A DNA stretch of 8,890 bases, taken from contig JAILKX010000123.1 in the NCBI GenBank assembly GCA_024693415.1, forward strand, positions 1-8,890. The letters are read 5' to 3'. Made by a program: the position numbers and the translations under genes. Numbering within the stretch: position 1 is the first letter of the stretch; the number at the start of each line of letters is the position of its first letter. Of the stretch, positions 1-6,450 are shown piece after piece. Source of the DNA: Bacilli bacterium (lineage in GTDB: Bacteria > Bacillota_I > Bacilli_A > RFN20 > CAG-826). The notes beneath the pieces were generated by a model. It ran no database searches. It saw nothing but the letters and a program-made list of their open reading frames with translations, and was not told the origin of the DNA.

Positions 1-1
1 C

Positions 2-658
2 GCATACGGCCCCGTCTACTTCCACGAGATGCAGGCCTGGGCAAGCGCCGGCTATTTCGTCTTCTTCTGCAACCCCACCGGAAGCGATGGCCGCGGCAAC
101 GCCTTCGCCGACATCCGCCTCAAATGGGGCGGCCCCGACTATAAGAACGTCATGGACTTCACAAGCGCCGTCCTAAAGGCCTACCCTGCCATCGATTCCA
201 AGAGGGTCTGCGCGACAGGCGGCTCCTATGGGGGCTACATGTGCAACTGGATCCTCACCCACACCAACAAGTTCTGCTGCATCGCCACCCAGCGCTCCAT
301 CTCCAACTGGTTCACGATGTTCGGCGTTTCCGACATCGGCCCCCAGTTCGGCGACGATATCTTCGAAGGCGATCTCTACGAAGACAAGAAGGCATTCACC
401 CAAGTCATGAACGTCTCCCCGATCAAATACGCGAACAAAGCCTCCACGCCTACGTTATTCATCCACTCGGATGAGGACCATAGGTGCCCCGTCGAAGAAG
501 GCTATCAGCTCATGACGGCCTTGATCCACAAAGGCATTCCCACCAGGATGTGCTTATTCCATGGTGAGAACCATGAGCTCTCCCGAGGCGGCAAGCCCAC
601 CCATCGTCTAAGAAGGCTCAACGAAATCACCGACTGGTTCGAGAAATATTCTAAATAA
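2..658 (+). CDS. S9 family serine peptidase (acylaminoacyl-peptidase / prolyl oligopeptidase type), C-terminal part
   Basis: This is the 3' part of a gene that starts upstream of the window; the frame is open from base 2. The visible ~218 residues are the alpha/beta-hydrolase catalytic domain of an S9 (S9C-like) peptidase, which cuts short peptides. The N-terminal beta-propeller would lie outside the window. Seen directly: the nucleophile elbow GGSYGGY with catalytic Ser codon at 224-226; the motif SDEDHRCP, whose second Asp (codon 476-478) matches the acid residue; and GENHELSRGGKP, whose His is the third triad member. The early segment NPTGSDGRGNAFADIR and the terminal helix ending DWFEKYSK are also typical. 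All three catalytic residues are present, so the enzyme should be active. No export signal can be judged because the start is missing. It is transcribed towards the rlmH operon and ends at a terminator. Family is confident; exact substrate is unknown. Confidence 0.93.
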   Translation, partial: AYGPVYFHEMQAWASAGYFVFFCNPTGSDGRGNAFADIRLKWGGPDYKNVMDFTSAVLKAYPAIDSKRVCATGGSYGGYMCNWILTHTNKFCCIATQRSISNWFTMFGVSDIGPQFGDDIFEGDLYEDKKAFTQVMNVSPIKYANKASTPTLFIHSDEDHRCPVEEGYQLMTALIHKGIPTRMCLFHGENHELSRGGKPTHRLRRLNEITDWFEKYSK

Positions 659-673
659 GTCTCGCATCAACCC

Positions 674-707
674 AAACCCGCCCTCCCATCAGGTCGGGTT
701 TTCTCTT
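674..707 (+). terminator. Rho-independent terminator after the S9 peptidase gene
   Basis: Sixteen bases after the peptidase stop codon, AAACCCG (674-680) pairs with CGGGTTT (695-701). The stem continues inward as CCT (682-684) with AGG (691-693) across one C/T mismatch, leaving a 6-nt loop. A T-rich run (698-707) follows. The opposite strand has no comparable T-run, so it should act mainly on the plus strand. Confidence 0.82.
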
Positions 708-807
708 CGCTTCCTTGGGGCGGCGCCCAGTCATACTCACGCATGGCTGGGGTGCCCCTCCCGGTCAAGACCCAAATCGCCGTCATAGAGGACATCCAAA
801 GACCTAT

Positions 808-846
808 AAAAAACCGAATCCGCTTGAGACGTGTATGCGAATTCGG
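808..846 (-). terminator. Rho-independent terminator of the gdpP-rplI-dnaB-walJ-rlmH operon
   Basis: On the minus strand, CCGAATTCGC (846-837) pairs with GCGGATTCGG (823-814) as a 10-bp stem with one T·G wobble. The loop is 13 nt and six T residues (813-808) follow at once. It lies about 70 nt beyond the rlmH stop codon. The plus strand has no T-run after the hairpin, so its direction fits the rlmH operon. Confidence 0.85.
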
Positions 847-871
847 CGAAATTGGAACGATATTCGAGATT

Positions 872-906
872 GCCCACCCCGACAGCCTGTTAGGCTCGGG
901 CGGGGC
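872..906 (-). other. GC-rich stem-loop between rlmH and its terminator
   Basis: On the minus strand, the sequence from GCCC (906-903) to GGGC (875-872) folds into one long hairpin. It has an outer 4-bp stem, a 2x2 internal loop, CCCG with CGGG, a 2-nt bulge, and AGCCT with AGGCT around an AAC loop. No T-run follows, so it is not a standard intrinsic terminator. It lies between the rlmH stop and the good terminator at 808-846. It may protect the mRNA 3' end or pause the polymerase. Confidence 0.5.
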
Positions 907-914
907 CCATTGTC

Positions 915-1394
915 CTACTTATGGTAGGGCTCGTGGCGATTGATCTTGAAGGCGCGGTAGATCTGCTCCAGAAGCATGACCCTAGCCAATTGATGGGGGA
1001 AGGTCATCTTTCCAAAGGAAATGGATTCATTGGCCCTAAGCTTCAGGTCATCCGATAACCCTAAAGATCCTCCGATGACGAAGGAGACGTTGGCGCCTGC
1101 TTTTTCCAAACAAGAATCGATGTGGGACGCAAAAGAAGGGGAATCGTATTCCTTTTTGTTGAGGTCTAAGGCGATTAGGTATTCGCTTGGCTTCAGCTTA
1201 GCGATGATTCGGACACATTCCTTGTTCTTGATGTCCTCTTCGATGGCTGGTGAGCTCGACGCCGGGGTCGGGAGGTCGGGGAATTCGATGATCTCCAGAT
1301 CAGAATAAGCCTTGATCCTTTTGGCGTATTCGGCGATCGCGGACTTCCAATAATCCTCTTTGAGCTTGCCGATGCAATAGACGGTGATCTTCAT
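915..1394 (-). CDS. rlmH: 23S rRNA (pseudouridine1915-N3)-methyltransferase RlmH
   Basis: SPOUT-class methyltransferase that uses S-adenosylmethionine to methylate the N3 of pseudouridine 1915 in helix 69 of 23S rRNA, a late step on the assembled 70S ribosome. The product is 159 residues, the usual RlmH length. Visible features are the N-terminal MKITVYCIGKLK, the knot segment FVIGGSLGLSDDL (about 105-117), FGKMTFPHQLARVMLLEQIYRAF (128-149; His134 and the LLEQIYRA block are hallmarks), and the C-terminal EPYHK that ends almost every RlmH. An in-frame ATG 14 codons upstream exists, but 1394 is preferred because AAAGGAGG sits 9 nt before it and the family length is exact. The start overlaps the walJ stop as ATGA, so translation is probably coupled. 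It is the last gene of the operon. Stop is TAG. Confidence 0.97.
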   Translation of the reverse strand: MKITVYCIGKLKEDYWKSAIAEYAKRIKAYSDLEIIEFPDLPTPASSSPAIEEDIKNKECVRIIAKLKPSEYLIALDLNKKEYDSPSFASHIDSCLEKAGANVSFVIGGSLGLSDDLKLRANESISFGKMTFPHQLARVMLLEQIYRAFKINRHEPYHK

Positions 1395-2146
1395 TCCCAA
1401 TCGCCTCCTTTCACCGATTTCGCTTGGGACGTGCATCGAATATCGTAGTTATGGATATCGATTTCCCGTTCCATGAAAACCCTCTTGTAGGTGTCTAGGG
1501 CGACTTCGTGGGTGTTGCAGTCATCCGATAGGTGGGCGAGGTAGATCGCTTTGGTATGGGGGCCGATGACGTCGCAGGCGTAATGTGCGCTGTCGACGTT
1601 CGAGAGATGCCCTTCGTCGCCTAGGACGCGAGCGATGAGGTAGGCTGGGCGATGGGACTTTTTCTCCATCATGATGTCGTGGTTGGACTCCATTAGGTAA
1701 TAATCGCAGTCCTTGATGAGCGATAAGCCCTCTTCGGTGATGATGCCCGTATCGGTGATGTAAGCCATCCTCTCATCCCCTACTTGGATCACGAAGTTGA
1801 CCGGGTTTATCGCGTCGTGGGATGCCTTGAAGGGCATGATCTTGATATCTCCTATCTCAAACTCCTGGCCCGGGAAGATCAATGAATCCACGTATTCGTC
1901 AAGCGTGCCTTCGGTCGCGTAAAGCGGGGTCCTTTTGGCCATCATCGAGGCCCCTTTGATGTGGTCGCTGTGGTCGTGGGTGAAAACGACGCCTTCGATG
2001 TCGTCTATCGTTTTATTCATCTCGGCTAGGCCGAGCTTAAGGCGTTTTAAAGTCGTGCCCATATCGATCTGTATGAGCGTCTTTCCGGAATCGATTAACG
2101 TCGCGTTGCCTTTGGACCCGCTGCAGACGAAGAGGGCGCGGATCAT
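1391..2146 (-). CDS. walJ: Metallo-beta-lactamase fold hydrolase WalJ/YycJ
   Basis: A 251-residue protein of the YycJ/WalJ family, predicted metal-dependent phosphodiesterases or exonucleases. In Bacilli this gene usually follows walRKHI and has been linked to coordinating division with replication and to mismatch-type repair. Seen: the N-terminal CSGSKGNATLI (8-18), the metal-binding HxHxDH motif THDHSDHIKG (56-65), a further likely ligand His110 (KASHD), Asp132 in YITDTG, the block LMESNHD (151-157), HLSN (180-183) and AHLSDDCN (204-211). Together these are diagnostic for the family. The reading frame extends 87 codons further upstream into dnaB, but that part is low-complexity Arg/Pro/Ser shadow. 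The ATG at 2146 comes 1 nt after the dnaB TGA (TGATATG) and begins the conserved N-terminus. It has only a weak GAAGG upstream, so translation probably depends on coupling to dnaB. The walRKHI genes are not adjacent here. Confidence 0.93.
   Translation of the reverse strand: MIRALFVCSGSKGNATLIDSGKTLIQIDMGTTLKRLKLGLAEMNKTIDDIEGVVFTHDHSDHIKGASMMAKRTPLYATEGTLDEYVDSLIFPGQEFEIGDIKIMPFKASHDAINPVNFVIQVGDERMAYITDTGIITEEGLSLIKDCDYYLMESNHDIMMEKKSHRPAYLIARVLGDEGHLSNVDSAHYACDVIGPHTKAIYLAHLSDDCNTHEVALDTYKRVFMEREIDIHNYDIRCTSQAKSVKGGDWE
1404..1411 (-). promoter_or_regulatory. Shine-Dalgarno of rlmH
   Basis: AAAGGAGG on the minus strand, 9 nt before the ATG at 1394 and inside the end of walJ. It decides the start of rlmH against the in-frame ATG further upstream (1436). 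It also shows that this organism uses strong Shine-Dalgarno sites inside operons. Confidence 0.8.
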
Positions 2147-2147
2147 A

Positions 2148-3623
2148 TCACTCTGCGCCTTCGGCCTCGGCCCTGGCGGCGGCTTCCTCATACTCCGGCG
2201 AGGGATCGTCGAAGCGGGAATATGCCTTCTGGAACAGCAATGTGACCTGCCCGGTCTGGCCGTTCCTGTTCTTCGCGACCAAGACCTTAACATCGGACAT
2301 GCCGCCCGTGTTATCGGTGTCGTCCTTGGTGGTCGGCTGGGGGATGGGCTGCTGCTCTTCGCCCTTCTTGTCCTTGGCCCAGCCCTTCTCTTTGGATTGC
2401 TGGCCAAGGCTGCTGTAATAGTCTTTGCGGTACATGAGCATGACGATGTCGGCGTCCTGCTCGATGGAGCCGGATTCGCGCAAATTCGATAGCACGGGTA
2501 CCTTATTTTCGCTCGAATCGACGTTGCGGTTCAGCTGGGCTAAGCAGATGACGGGGACGTCTAATGTGCGGGCTAAGGTCTTTAGGGCGCCCGAAACGTA
2601 AGAGACCTCCATCTGCCTGGCGTTAAGGTCCGCCTTATCCGAGTAGCGGATGCGGCCGAGGTAGTCGATGACGATGAGGCCGAGGTCAGGATGCGAATTC
2701 TTGAGCCTCGTGGCCTTGGCGATGACGTCGCCGAGCTTGGAGTTTGGGGTGTCGTCGAAGAAGATCTCGGTGCGCGAGATCTCCTCGATCGCCGAGACGA
2801 TCTTGACCTTCTCGTTGGCGGAGAGCCAGCCGGTCTGGATTTTGTCGTTCGAGACGTAGGAGCGCGAGGCGATGAGCCTTTGCATGATCTGGGTCGCGCC
2901 CATTTCGAGCGAGAAGAAAGCGACGGGGACGTGGCTGTAAATCGCCGCGTTGTAGGCGAAATTCATGCCGAGGGCGGTCTTGCCGACGGAGGGGCGGGCC
3001 GCGAGGATGATGAAGTCGCCTTTGTGCCAGCCGTGGGTATAGGCGTTGAGCTTCTTGTAGCCGGTGTCGATGCCGGTTAAGCCATGCTTATCGGCAGCGG
3101 TCGCCTTCTTGAGGTTGCGGGAGACTTCCTCGGCGACGTCTTTGGCGGAGCGCATGTCCTGGACGGCGCGCTTCTGGGCGATCTCTGAGATCTCGTTGTT
3201 GCTTTTGGCGATGAAGGAGCCGATATCGGCGACGCCGGCGGAATAGTTTTTCTGGATTTCCTGGCACTTGAGCAGGAGTTCGCGGAGGACCGACTGCTCA
3301 TTGACCATCATGATGTACTGGTCGATGTTCTCGGGGGTGATGACCGTCGAGACGAGGTCGAAGATGTAGTTCGAGTCGACCGACTTATCGAGCTTCAATG
3401 TGATGAGCTCGTCGATGATCGTCTGGGCATCGATCGGGCGGTCGTGGGCGTGGAGTTCCTTCGCCGCGCGGAAGATGAGCTTGTTGCGCGGATCGGCGTC
3501 GGAAAAATTGTCCTCCGTGAGGGATCCCAAAGCGATTTCCGCGGCTTCGGGGGCGATGAGCATCGCGCCTAGGACGGAGCGCTCTGCCTCGACGTTAGAT
3601 GGAAGGGCAATGTATTCCGCCAT
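2148..3623 (-). CDS. dnaB: Replicative DNA helicase DnaB (DnaC of Bacillus)
   Basis: Hexameric 5'-3' helicase that unwinds DNA at the replication fork and recruits primase. Its 491 residues are slightly longer than the usual ~450. Seen: N-terminal domain 1-~150 beginning PSNVEAERSVLGAML; linker helix ~155-175; RecA-like domain with GLTGIDTGYKKL (181-192), Walker A ARPSVGKT (209-216), catalytic Glu240 in FSLEMG, Walker B LIVID (316-320), LAQLNR (361-366), SNLRESGSIEQDAD (379-392) and KNRNGQTG (451-458). Two oddities: the Walker B tail reads DYLGRI where DYLQLI is normal, and about 35 charged or Gln/Pro-rich residues (402-443) interrupt the domain just before the KNRNG arginine-finger region. 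The C-terminus is an Ala/Glu tail. The ATG at 3623 overlaps the rplI TAA by one base, with GAGG 7 nt upstream. Confidence 0.96.
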   Translation of the reverse strand: MAEYIALPSNVEAERSVLGAMLIAPEAAEIALGSLTEDNFSDADPRNKLIFRAAKELHAHDRPIDAQTIIDELITLKLDKSVDSNYIFDLVSTVITPENIDQYIMMVNEQSVLRELLLKCQEIQKNYSAGVADIGSFIAKSNNEISEIAQKRAVQDMRSAKDVAEEVSRNLKKATAADKHGLTGIDTGYKKLNAYTHGWHKGDFIILAARPSVGKTALGMNFAYNAAIYSHVPVAFFSLEMGATQIMQRLIASRSYVSNDKIQTGWLSANEKVKIVSAIEEISRTEIFFDDTPNSKLGDVIAKATRLKNSHPDLGLIVIDYLGRIRYSDKADLNARQMEVSYVSGALKTLARTLDVPVICLAQLNRNVDSSENKVPVLSNLRESGSIEQDADIVMLMYRKDYYSSLGQQSKEKGWAKDKKGEEQQPIPQPTTKDDTDNTGGMSDVKVLVAKNRNGQTGQVTLLFQKAYSRFDDPSPEYEEAAARAEAEGAE

Positions 3624-4084
3624 TACTTTTCCTCGCTGACGTGGACGTTGACGGTACCGACGACGGTGCCTTCGGAGCCCTTGTAGAGCTCGATCTTGAG
3701 GCGGGTGTAGCCAAGGGAGTTGGCGGGTTCCTTGTCGATGAACTTGCGCTTATCGATCTTGATGTCCCACTGCTTCTCGAGGCCTTCGGCGATCTCCTTG
3801 GTCGAGATCGAGCCGAACATCCTGCCGTCTTTGCTTGTCTTGGCGCTGAATTCGACGTTGATGCTCTTGAGCCTTTCGGCGAGCTTTTTCGCCTCGGCGC
3901 AGAGCTCTTTCTGGCGCGCGGCTTCCGCGGCGTTTTCCTTGGCGAGCTCCTTCTGGCTGTTCGCGGTCGATGCGGTCGCGAGGCCCTTCGGGATCAAAAA
4001 GTTGGTGGCGTAGCCGTCGGAAACGTCTACGGTCTGGCCCTTTTTGCCGATTTTCTTAACGTCTTGTAGAAGTATTACTTTCAT
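3623..4084 (-). CDS. rplI: 50S ribosomal protein L9
   Basis: Large-subunit protein that binds 23S rRNA near the base of the L1 stalk and helps limit frameshifting. Its 153 residues are close to the usual ~148. The N-terminal domain (1-~50) carries the family signature: [24 protein letters not shown] (13-36). The connecting helix (~42-75, Lys/Glu/Ala-rich) and the C-terminal RNA-binding domain follow, the latter including DGRMFGSIS (86-94) and ending near [14 protein letters not shown] replaces the commoner GYARNY. The ATG overlaps the gdpP TGA as ATGA, and GGAGG lies 9 nt upstream (4098-4094). The order gdpP-rplI-dnaB is the classic Bacilli arrangement. Nothing suggests it is damaged. Confidence 0.97.
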   Translation of the reverse strand: MKVILLQDVKKIGKKGQTVDVSDGYATNFLIPKGLATASTANSQKELAKENAAEAARQKELCAEAKKLAERLKSINVEFSAKTSKDGRMFGSISTKEIAEGLEKQWDIKIDKRKFIDKEPANSLGYTRLKIELYKGSEGTVVGTVNVHVSEEK

Positions 4085-6186
4085 ATTTTCTGGCCTCCGA
4101 TATCAGATTTTGCTTCCGAGAGATAGGTGTCGAGGGTATCGAGGAGCTTGCCTTCGATAACCGCGACGGGGGTGTTGCTGAAGCTTGCCGCCGCCATGTT
4201 GAAGTGGCCGCCGCCCCCGAGCTTTTCGCATAGTAGCTGCACGTTGACCGTTGAGTCGCTGCGGGCCGATAAGCCGGTTTCGTTTTCGCCGGTCCGCCCG
4301 ATGACGAAGCAGCAGTTGATGTCTTTGAGGGACATGATTTGGTTGGCGACCTTCGCGAGGGTGCTCTTCTCGACGATGTCGCGCTCGTCGGAGACGCAAT
4401 AGCACACGCCGGTGTAAGGGGTGCGCAGCGTCGAGACGATTTTGGTGACGAGGGCGTATTCCTCGAATTCGTCCTTGAGGTAGTCGTCGGCGACGGCGTT
4501 GTCGGCGCCGAATTCCTTGAGGATCTCCGCGGCTTCGAAGGTGCGGACGCCTACGGCTTTGGATTTGAAGAAGCCGGTGTCGAGGAACATGCCCGAGAGC
4601 ATGATCGTCGCATATTGCGGCGGGATCTCGATGCGCGGGTTCGCGGTCGCGTAATGGATGAATTCCGCGAGGATCTCCGAAGCGGAGGAGGCGGAGGGGT
4701 CGACGTAGTTCAAGACCGGATTCTCGACGAAGTTCTCGCCGCGCCTATGATGGTCGATGACGATGGTCTTCGAGGCTTTCTCCAAAGCGCGCATGCCCAT
4801 GACGCGATTGGGAACCGAGACGTCCACGACGACGAATAGCGTGCTCGCGCGGATTTTGTCTTCCGCTTCCTTCGGGGTGATGACCATGCGCTCGAATTCC
4901 TGCTTGGGGAACGCGCGCTGGAAGGCATACCTGGTCTTCTTCTCGGTGAGCTTCGGGTCGAAGACGATCTGGCAGGGCTTCTTGCACCAATTGCAGATCG
5001 CCATGACGCCTAAGCAGGAGCCGAGGGCGTCCATATCCATGTCCATGTGGCCGGATACGATGACGTTGCTGGATTCGCGGATGATGCCGATGACGGAGTC
5101 GGCGACCGAGCGGAACTGGACGCGGCCGGTGTTTTCGATGGCCGCGGTCTTGCCGCCGTAGAACTTGAGGTCTTCGCCGTATTTGGAAACGACGGCCTGG
5201 TCGCCGCCGCGCGACATGGCGATGTCGATCGCGTTGGAGGCCATTTCGTTGAGCTTGATGACGTCGGGGAAGTCGTGGGCGACGCCAATCGAGAGGGTCG
5301 GGATGACGTTCTGGCCCTTGCCGAGGCTCCTGACGGTCTCGAGGATCTTGAACTGATCCTTCTGCATCTTTTCGAGCGCGGCGAAGTTGCAGACCACGAA
5401 GTAGGAGTCGTTGCGGTACCTCCTGAGGAGGACGCCGTTGACTTTGCAGTATTCGAAGATCGCGGCCCTGACCTTGGAGACGAGGTCGTTGTTGTCGTCC
5501 TCGGTCTTGCCGGCGATATCGGAATAGTTGTCGAGCATGATGATCCCGATGACGAGGCCCTGCTCGCGGCTGTAGTTGAAGATCGATTCGTAATCGGTGC
5601 AGTCCTTGAAGATGAATAGGCGCGCATCGGAGATGTATTTGACGCTGTAGAAGCGGCCGTTGGCCTCGACTTTGACCTCCATGTCGCTTGGGACGTTGCT
5701 GCCGAGGAAGTTCTTGAGGGCGGGCTGCCATTCGAAGATGTCCTCGTCCATCAGGTCGATGTTGCGTTCGCGGAAGAGGTTGTTGGTCCACATGACGATG
5801 TCGTTCTCGTCGGTGACGACCAGGCCGATCTGGCCGAAGTTATAGGCTTCCTGGACGTCGTTTCCGATGACGGAGGAGGCGTCGAGGTTACTCTTTTGGC
5901 GGATGGAGGCCAAGCGGATTTCGCTGAGCCAGAGGAGCATGATGTTTACGAAAGCCACTCCGACCGAGCCGAAGATCCAGTATTCCGGCTTCATGTTGTC
6001 GTAAACGATGGGCGGCCATTTGGTGAAATAGACCGTCAGGGCGAGGGCGAGGATCACGATTTCGATGAGGACGAAAGCGAAAGTGCTCACCCTGAGGCGG
6101 CGCATCGCGTCCGCCATCGAGATGGAGGTCTTCTGCCTTTTGCGGGCCAGTTCGTTTTTGCTTGGGGTAGTTTGATTCGGAGCCAT
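4081..6186 (-). CDS. gdpP: Cyclic-di-AMP phosphodiesterase GdpP (DHH/DHHA1 family)
   Basis: Membrane enzyme that hydrolyses c-di-AMP to pApA, lowering the second messenger that controls potassium and osmolyte uptake and wall stress responses. Its 701 residues are longer than the usual ~655, mostly through a basic N-terminal tail. Order: cytosolic tail 1-33; two membrane helices (~35-54, ~70-87); PAS-like domain (~115-195); degenerate GGDEF (~208-345, signature reading RNDSYFVV at 258-265, so not a diguanylate cyclase); DHH domain with [12 protein letters not shown] (379-390), VVDVS (453-457) and the DHH triplet 478-480; DHHA1 with [11 protein letters not shown] (657-667). Motif I normally reads H-x-x-P-D-x-D; here Met383 replaces Pro, but His380, Asp384 and Asp386 remain. 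A -10 box ends 8 nt before this ATG and no Shine-Dalgarno is present. Met24 is the other possible start and also lacks one. It heads the five-gene operon. Confidence 0.95.
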   Translation of the reverse strand: MAPNQTTPSKNELARKRQKTSISMADAMRRLRVSTFAFVLIEIVILALALTVYFTKWPPIVYDNMKPEYWIFGSVGVAFVNIMLLWLSEIRLASIRQKSNLDASSVIGNDVQEAYNFGQIGLVVTDENDIVMWTNNLFRERNIDLMDEDIFEWQPALKNFLGSNVPSDMEVKVEANGRFYSVKYISDARLFIFKDCTDYESIFNYSREQGLVIGIIMLDNYSDIAGKTEDDNNDLVSKVRAAIFEYCKVNGVLLRRYRNDSYFVVCNFAALEKMQKDQFKILETVRSLGKGQNVIPTLSIGVAHDFPDVIKLNEMASNAIDIAMSRGGDQAVVSKYGEDLKFYGGKTAAIENTGRVQFRSVADSVIGIIRESSNVIVSGHMDMDMDALGSCLGVMAICNWCKKPCQIVFDPKLTEKKTRYAFQRAFPKQEFERMVITPKEAEDKIRASTLFVVVDVSVPNRVMGMRALEKASKTIVIDHHRRGENFVENPVLNYVDPSASSASEILAEFIHYATANPRIEIPPQYATIMLSGMFLDTGFFKSKAVGVRTFEAAEILKEFGADNAVADDYLKDEFEEYALVTKIVSTLRTPYTGVCYCVSDERDIVEKSTLAKVANQIMSLKDINCCFVIGRTGENETGLSARSDSTVNVQLLCEKLGGGGHFNMAAASFSNTPVAVIEGKLLDTLDTYLSEAKSDIGGQKI

Positions 6187-6194
6187 TTGAAGAA

Positions 6195-6222
6195 ATTATA
6201 GATGCAGTCTTTTGCTTTGCAA
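6195..6222 (-). promoter_or_regulatory. Promoter of gdpP operon, positioned for a near-leaderless mRNA
   Basis: A perfect -10 TATAAT (6200-6195) follows a -35-like TTGCAA (6222-6217) at a 16-nt spacer, or TTTGCA at 17. Only 8 nt separate the -10 from the gdpP ATG, so the expected start of transcription is the A at about 6188, two bases before the start codon. The -35 lies inside an inverted repeat, TTTTGC-TTT-GCAAAA (6210-6224, plus strand), which could be an operator. Confidence 0.68.
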
Positions 6223-6224
6223 AA

Positions 6225-6350
6225 TCATTCCTTGTTGCCCTTGTCCTTCAGCGAAATGAGGTAGAAGCACACCGCCATGGTGATGGCGAGGACGGCGATC
6301 AGGACGATGATGCCGACGATGGTTGACTTTGCAATGAAAAGCGGAAGCAT
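6225..6350 (-). CDS. Small single-pass membrane protein, 41 aa, function unknown
   Basis: A 41-codon reading frame on the minus strand, ATG at 6350 and TGA at 6225-6227. The product begins MLPLFIAKST, has one strongly hydrophobic helix (~11-33, including IVGIIVLIAVLAITMAVC) and ends in a charged tail, KDKGNKE. The positive-inside rule puts the C-terminus in the cytosol. I do not recognise the family. It lies between the nuclease terminator and gdpP; its stop is 38 nt before the gdpP ATG and touches the gdpP promoter. There is no convincing Shine-Dalgarno, but TACAAT (6362-6357) is placed to start transcription at the ATG itself. The clean hydrophobic segment and fitting gene borders support a real gene; homologues were not checked. 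It could work with membrane-bound GdpP or be unrelated. Confidence 0.6.
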   Translation of the reverse strand: MLPLFIAKSTIVGIIVLIAVLAITMAVCFYLISLKDKGNKE

Positions 6351-6356
6351 GTTGGT

Positions 6357-6362
6357 ATTGTA
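6357..6362 (-). promoter_or_regulatory. -10 element upstream of the 41-aa membrane protein gene
   Basis: TACAAT matches five of six bases of TATAAT. Six bases separate it from the ATG at 6350, so the predicted transcription start is the A of the start codon. No good -35 is found at 16-18 nt (CTCTTT or similar), so this promoter is less certain than the two neighbouring ones. Confidence 0.42.
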
Positions 6363-6407
6363 CTCTCTTTTCCATAGAAAAAGAGGGGTCTCATGCGCGT
6401 CAGTGTA

Positions 6408-6437
6408 TGAAAAACCCCGAAAACGATGTCACGGGGT
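6408..6437 (-). terminator. Rho-independent terminator after the nuclease gene
   Basis: On the minus strand, ACCCCG (6437-6432) pairs with CGGGGT (6419-6414) around a 12-nt loop, followed by a TTTTT run (6414-6410). It begins 14 nt after the nuclease stop codon and separates that gene from the 41-aa membrane protein gene. Confidence 0.8.
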
Positions 6438-6450
6438 CGATGGATTTGTG

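Noticed and set aside
708..807. Possible small gene in the convergent gap
   Set aside because: Short open frames exist on both strands, but none has a ribosome site, promoter spacing or a protein-like composition.
890..940. SCC-type attachment site at the 3' end of rlmH
   Set aside because: The end of rlmH is the known staphylococcal cassette target, but there is no direct repeat, recombinase gene or cassette boundary here. The flanking S9 peptidase looks like ordinary chromosome.
2147..2407. 87-codon N-terminal extension of walJ
   Set aside because: It lies inside dnaB, is Arg/Pro/Ser-rich, and precedes the conserved MIRALFVCSGSKGN start of the family.
5047..5619. 190-codon open frame opposite gdpP
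   Set aside because: It is antisense to a well-supported gene and rich in Asp/Glu/Val in a pattern expected from the complementary frame of GC-biased codons. It has no recognisable motif.
4745..5791. 348-codon Arg/His/Gln/Pro-rich frame on the same strand as gdpP
   Set aside because: It is a frame-shifted shadow of gdpP with a biased composition and no domain. The gdpP frame is continuous with all its motifs.
4081..6186. GdpP as an active diguanylate cyclase
   Set aside because: The GGDEF signature is replaced by RNDSY-type residues, as in other GdpP proteins. The function lies in the DHH/DHHA1 domain.
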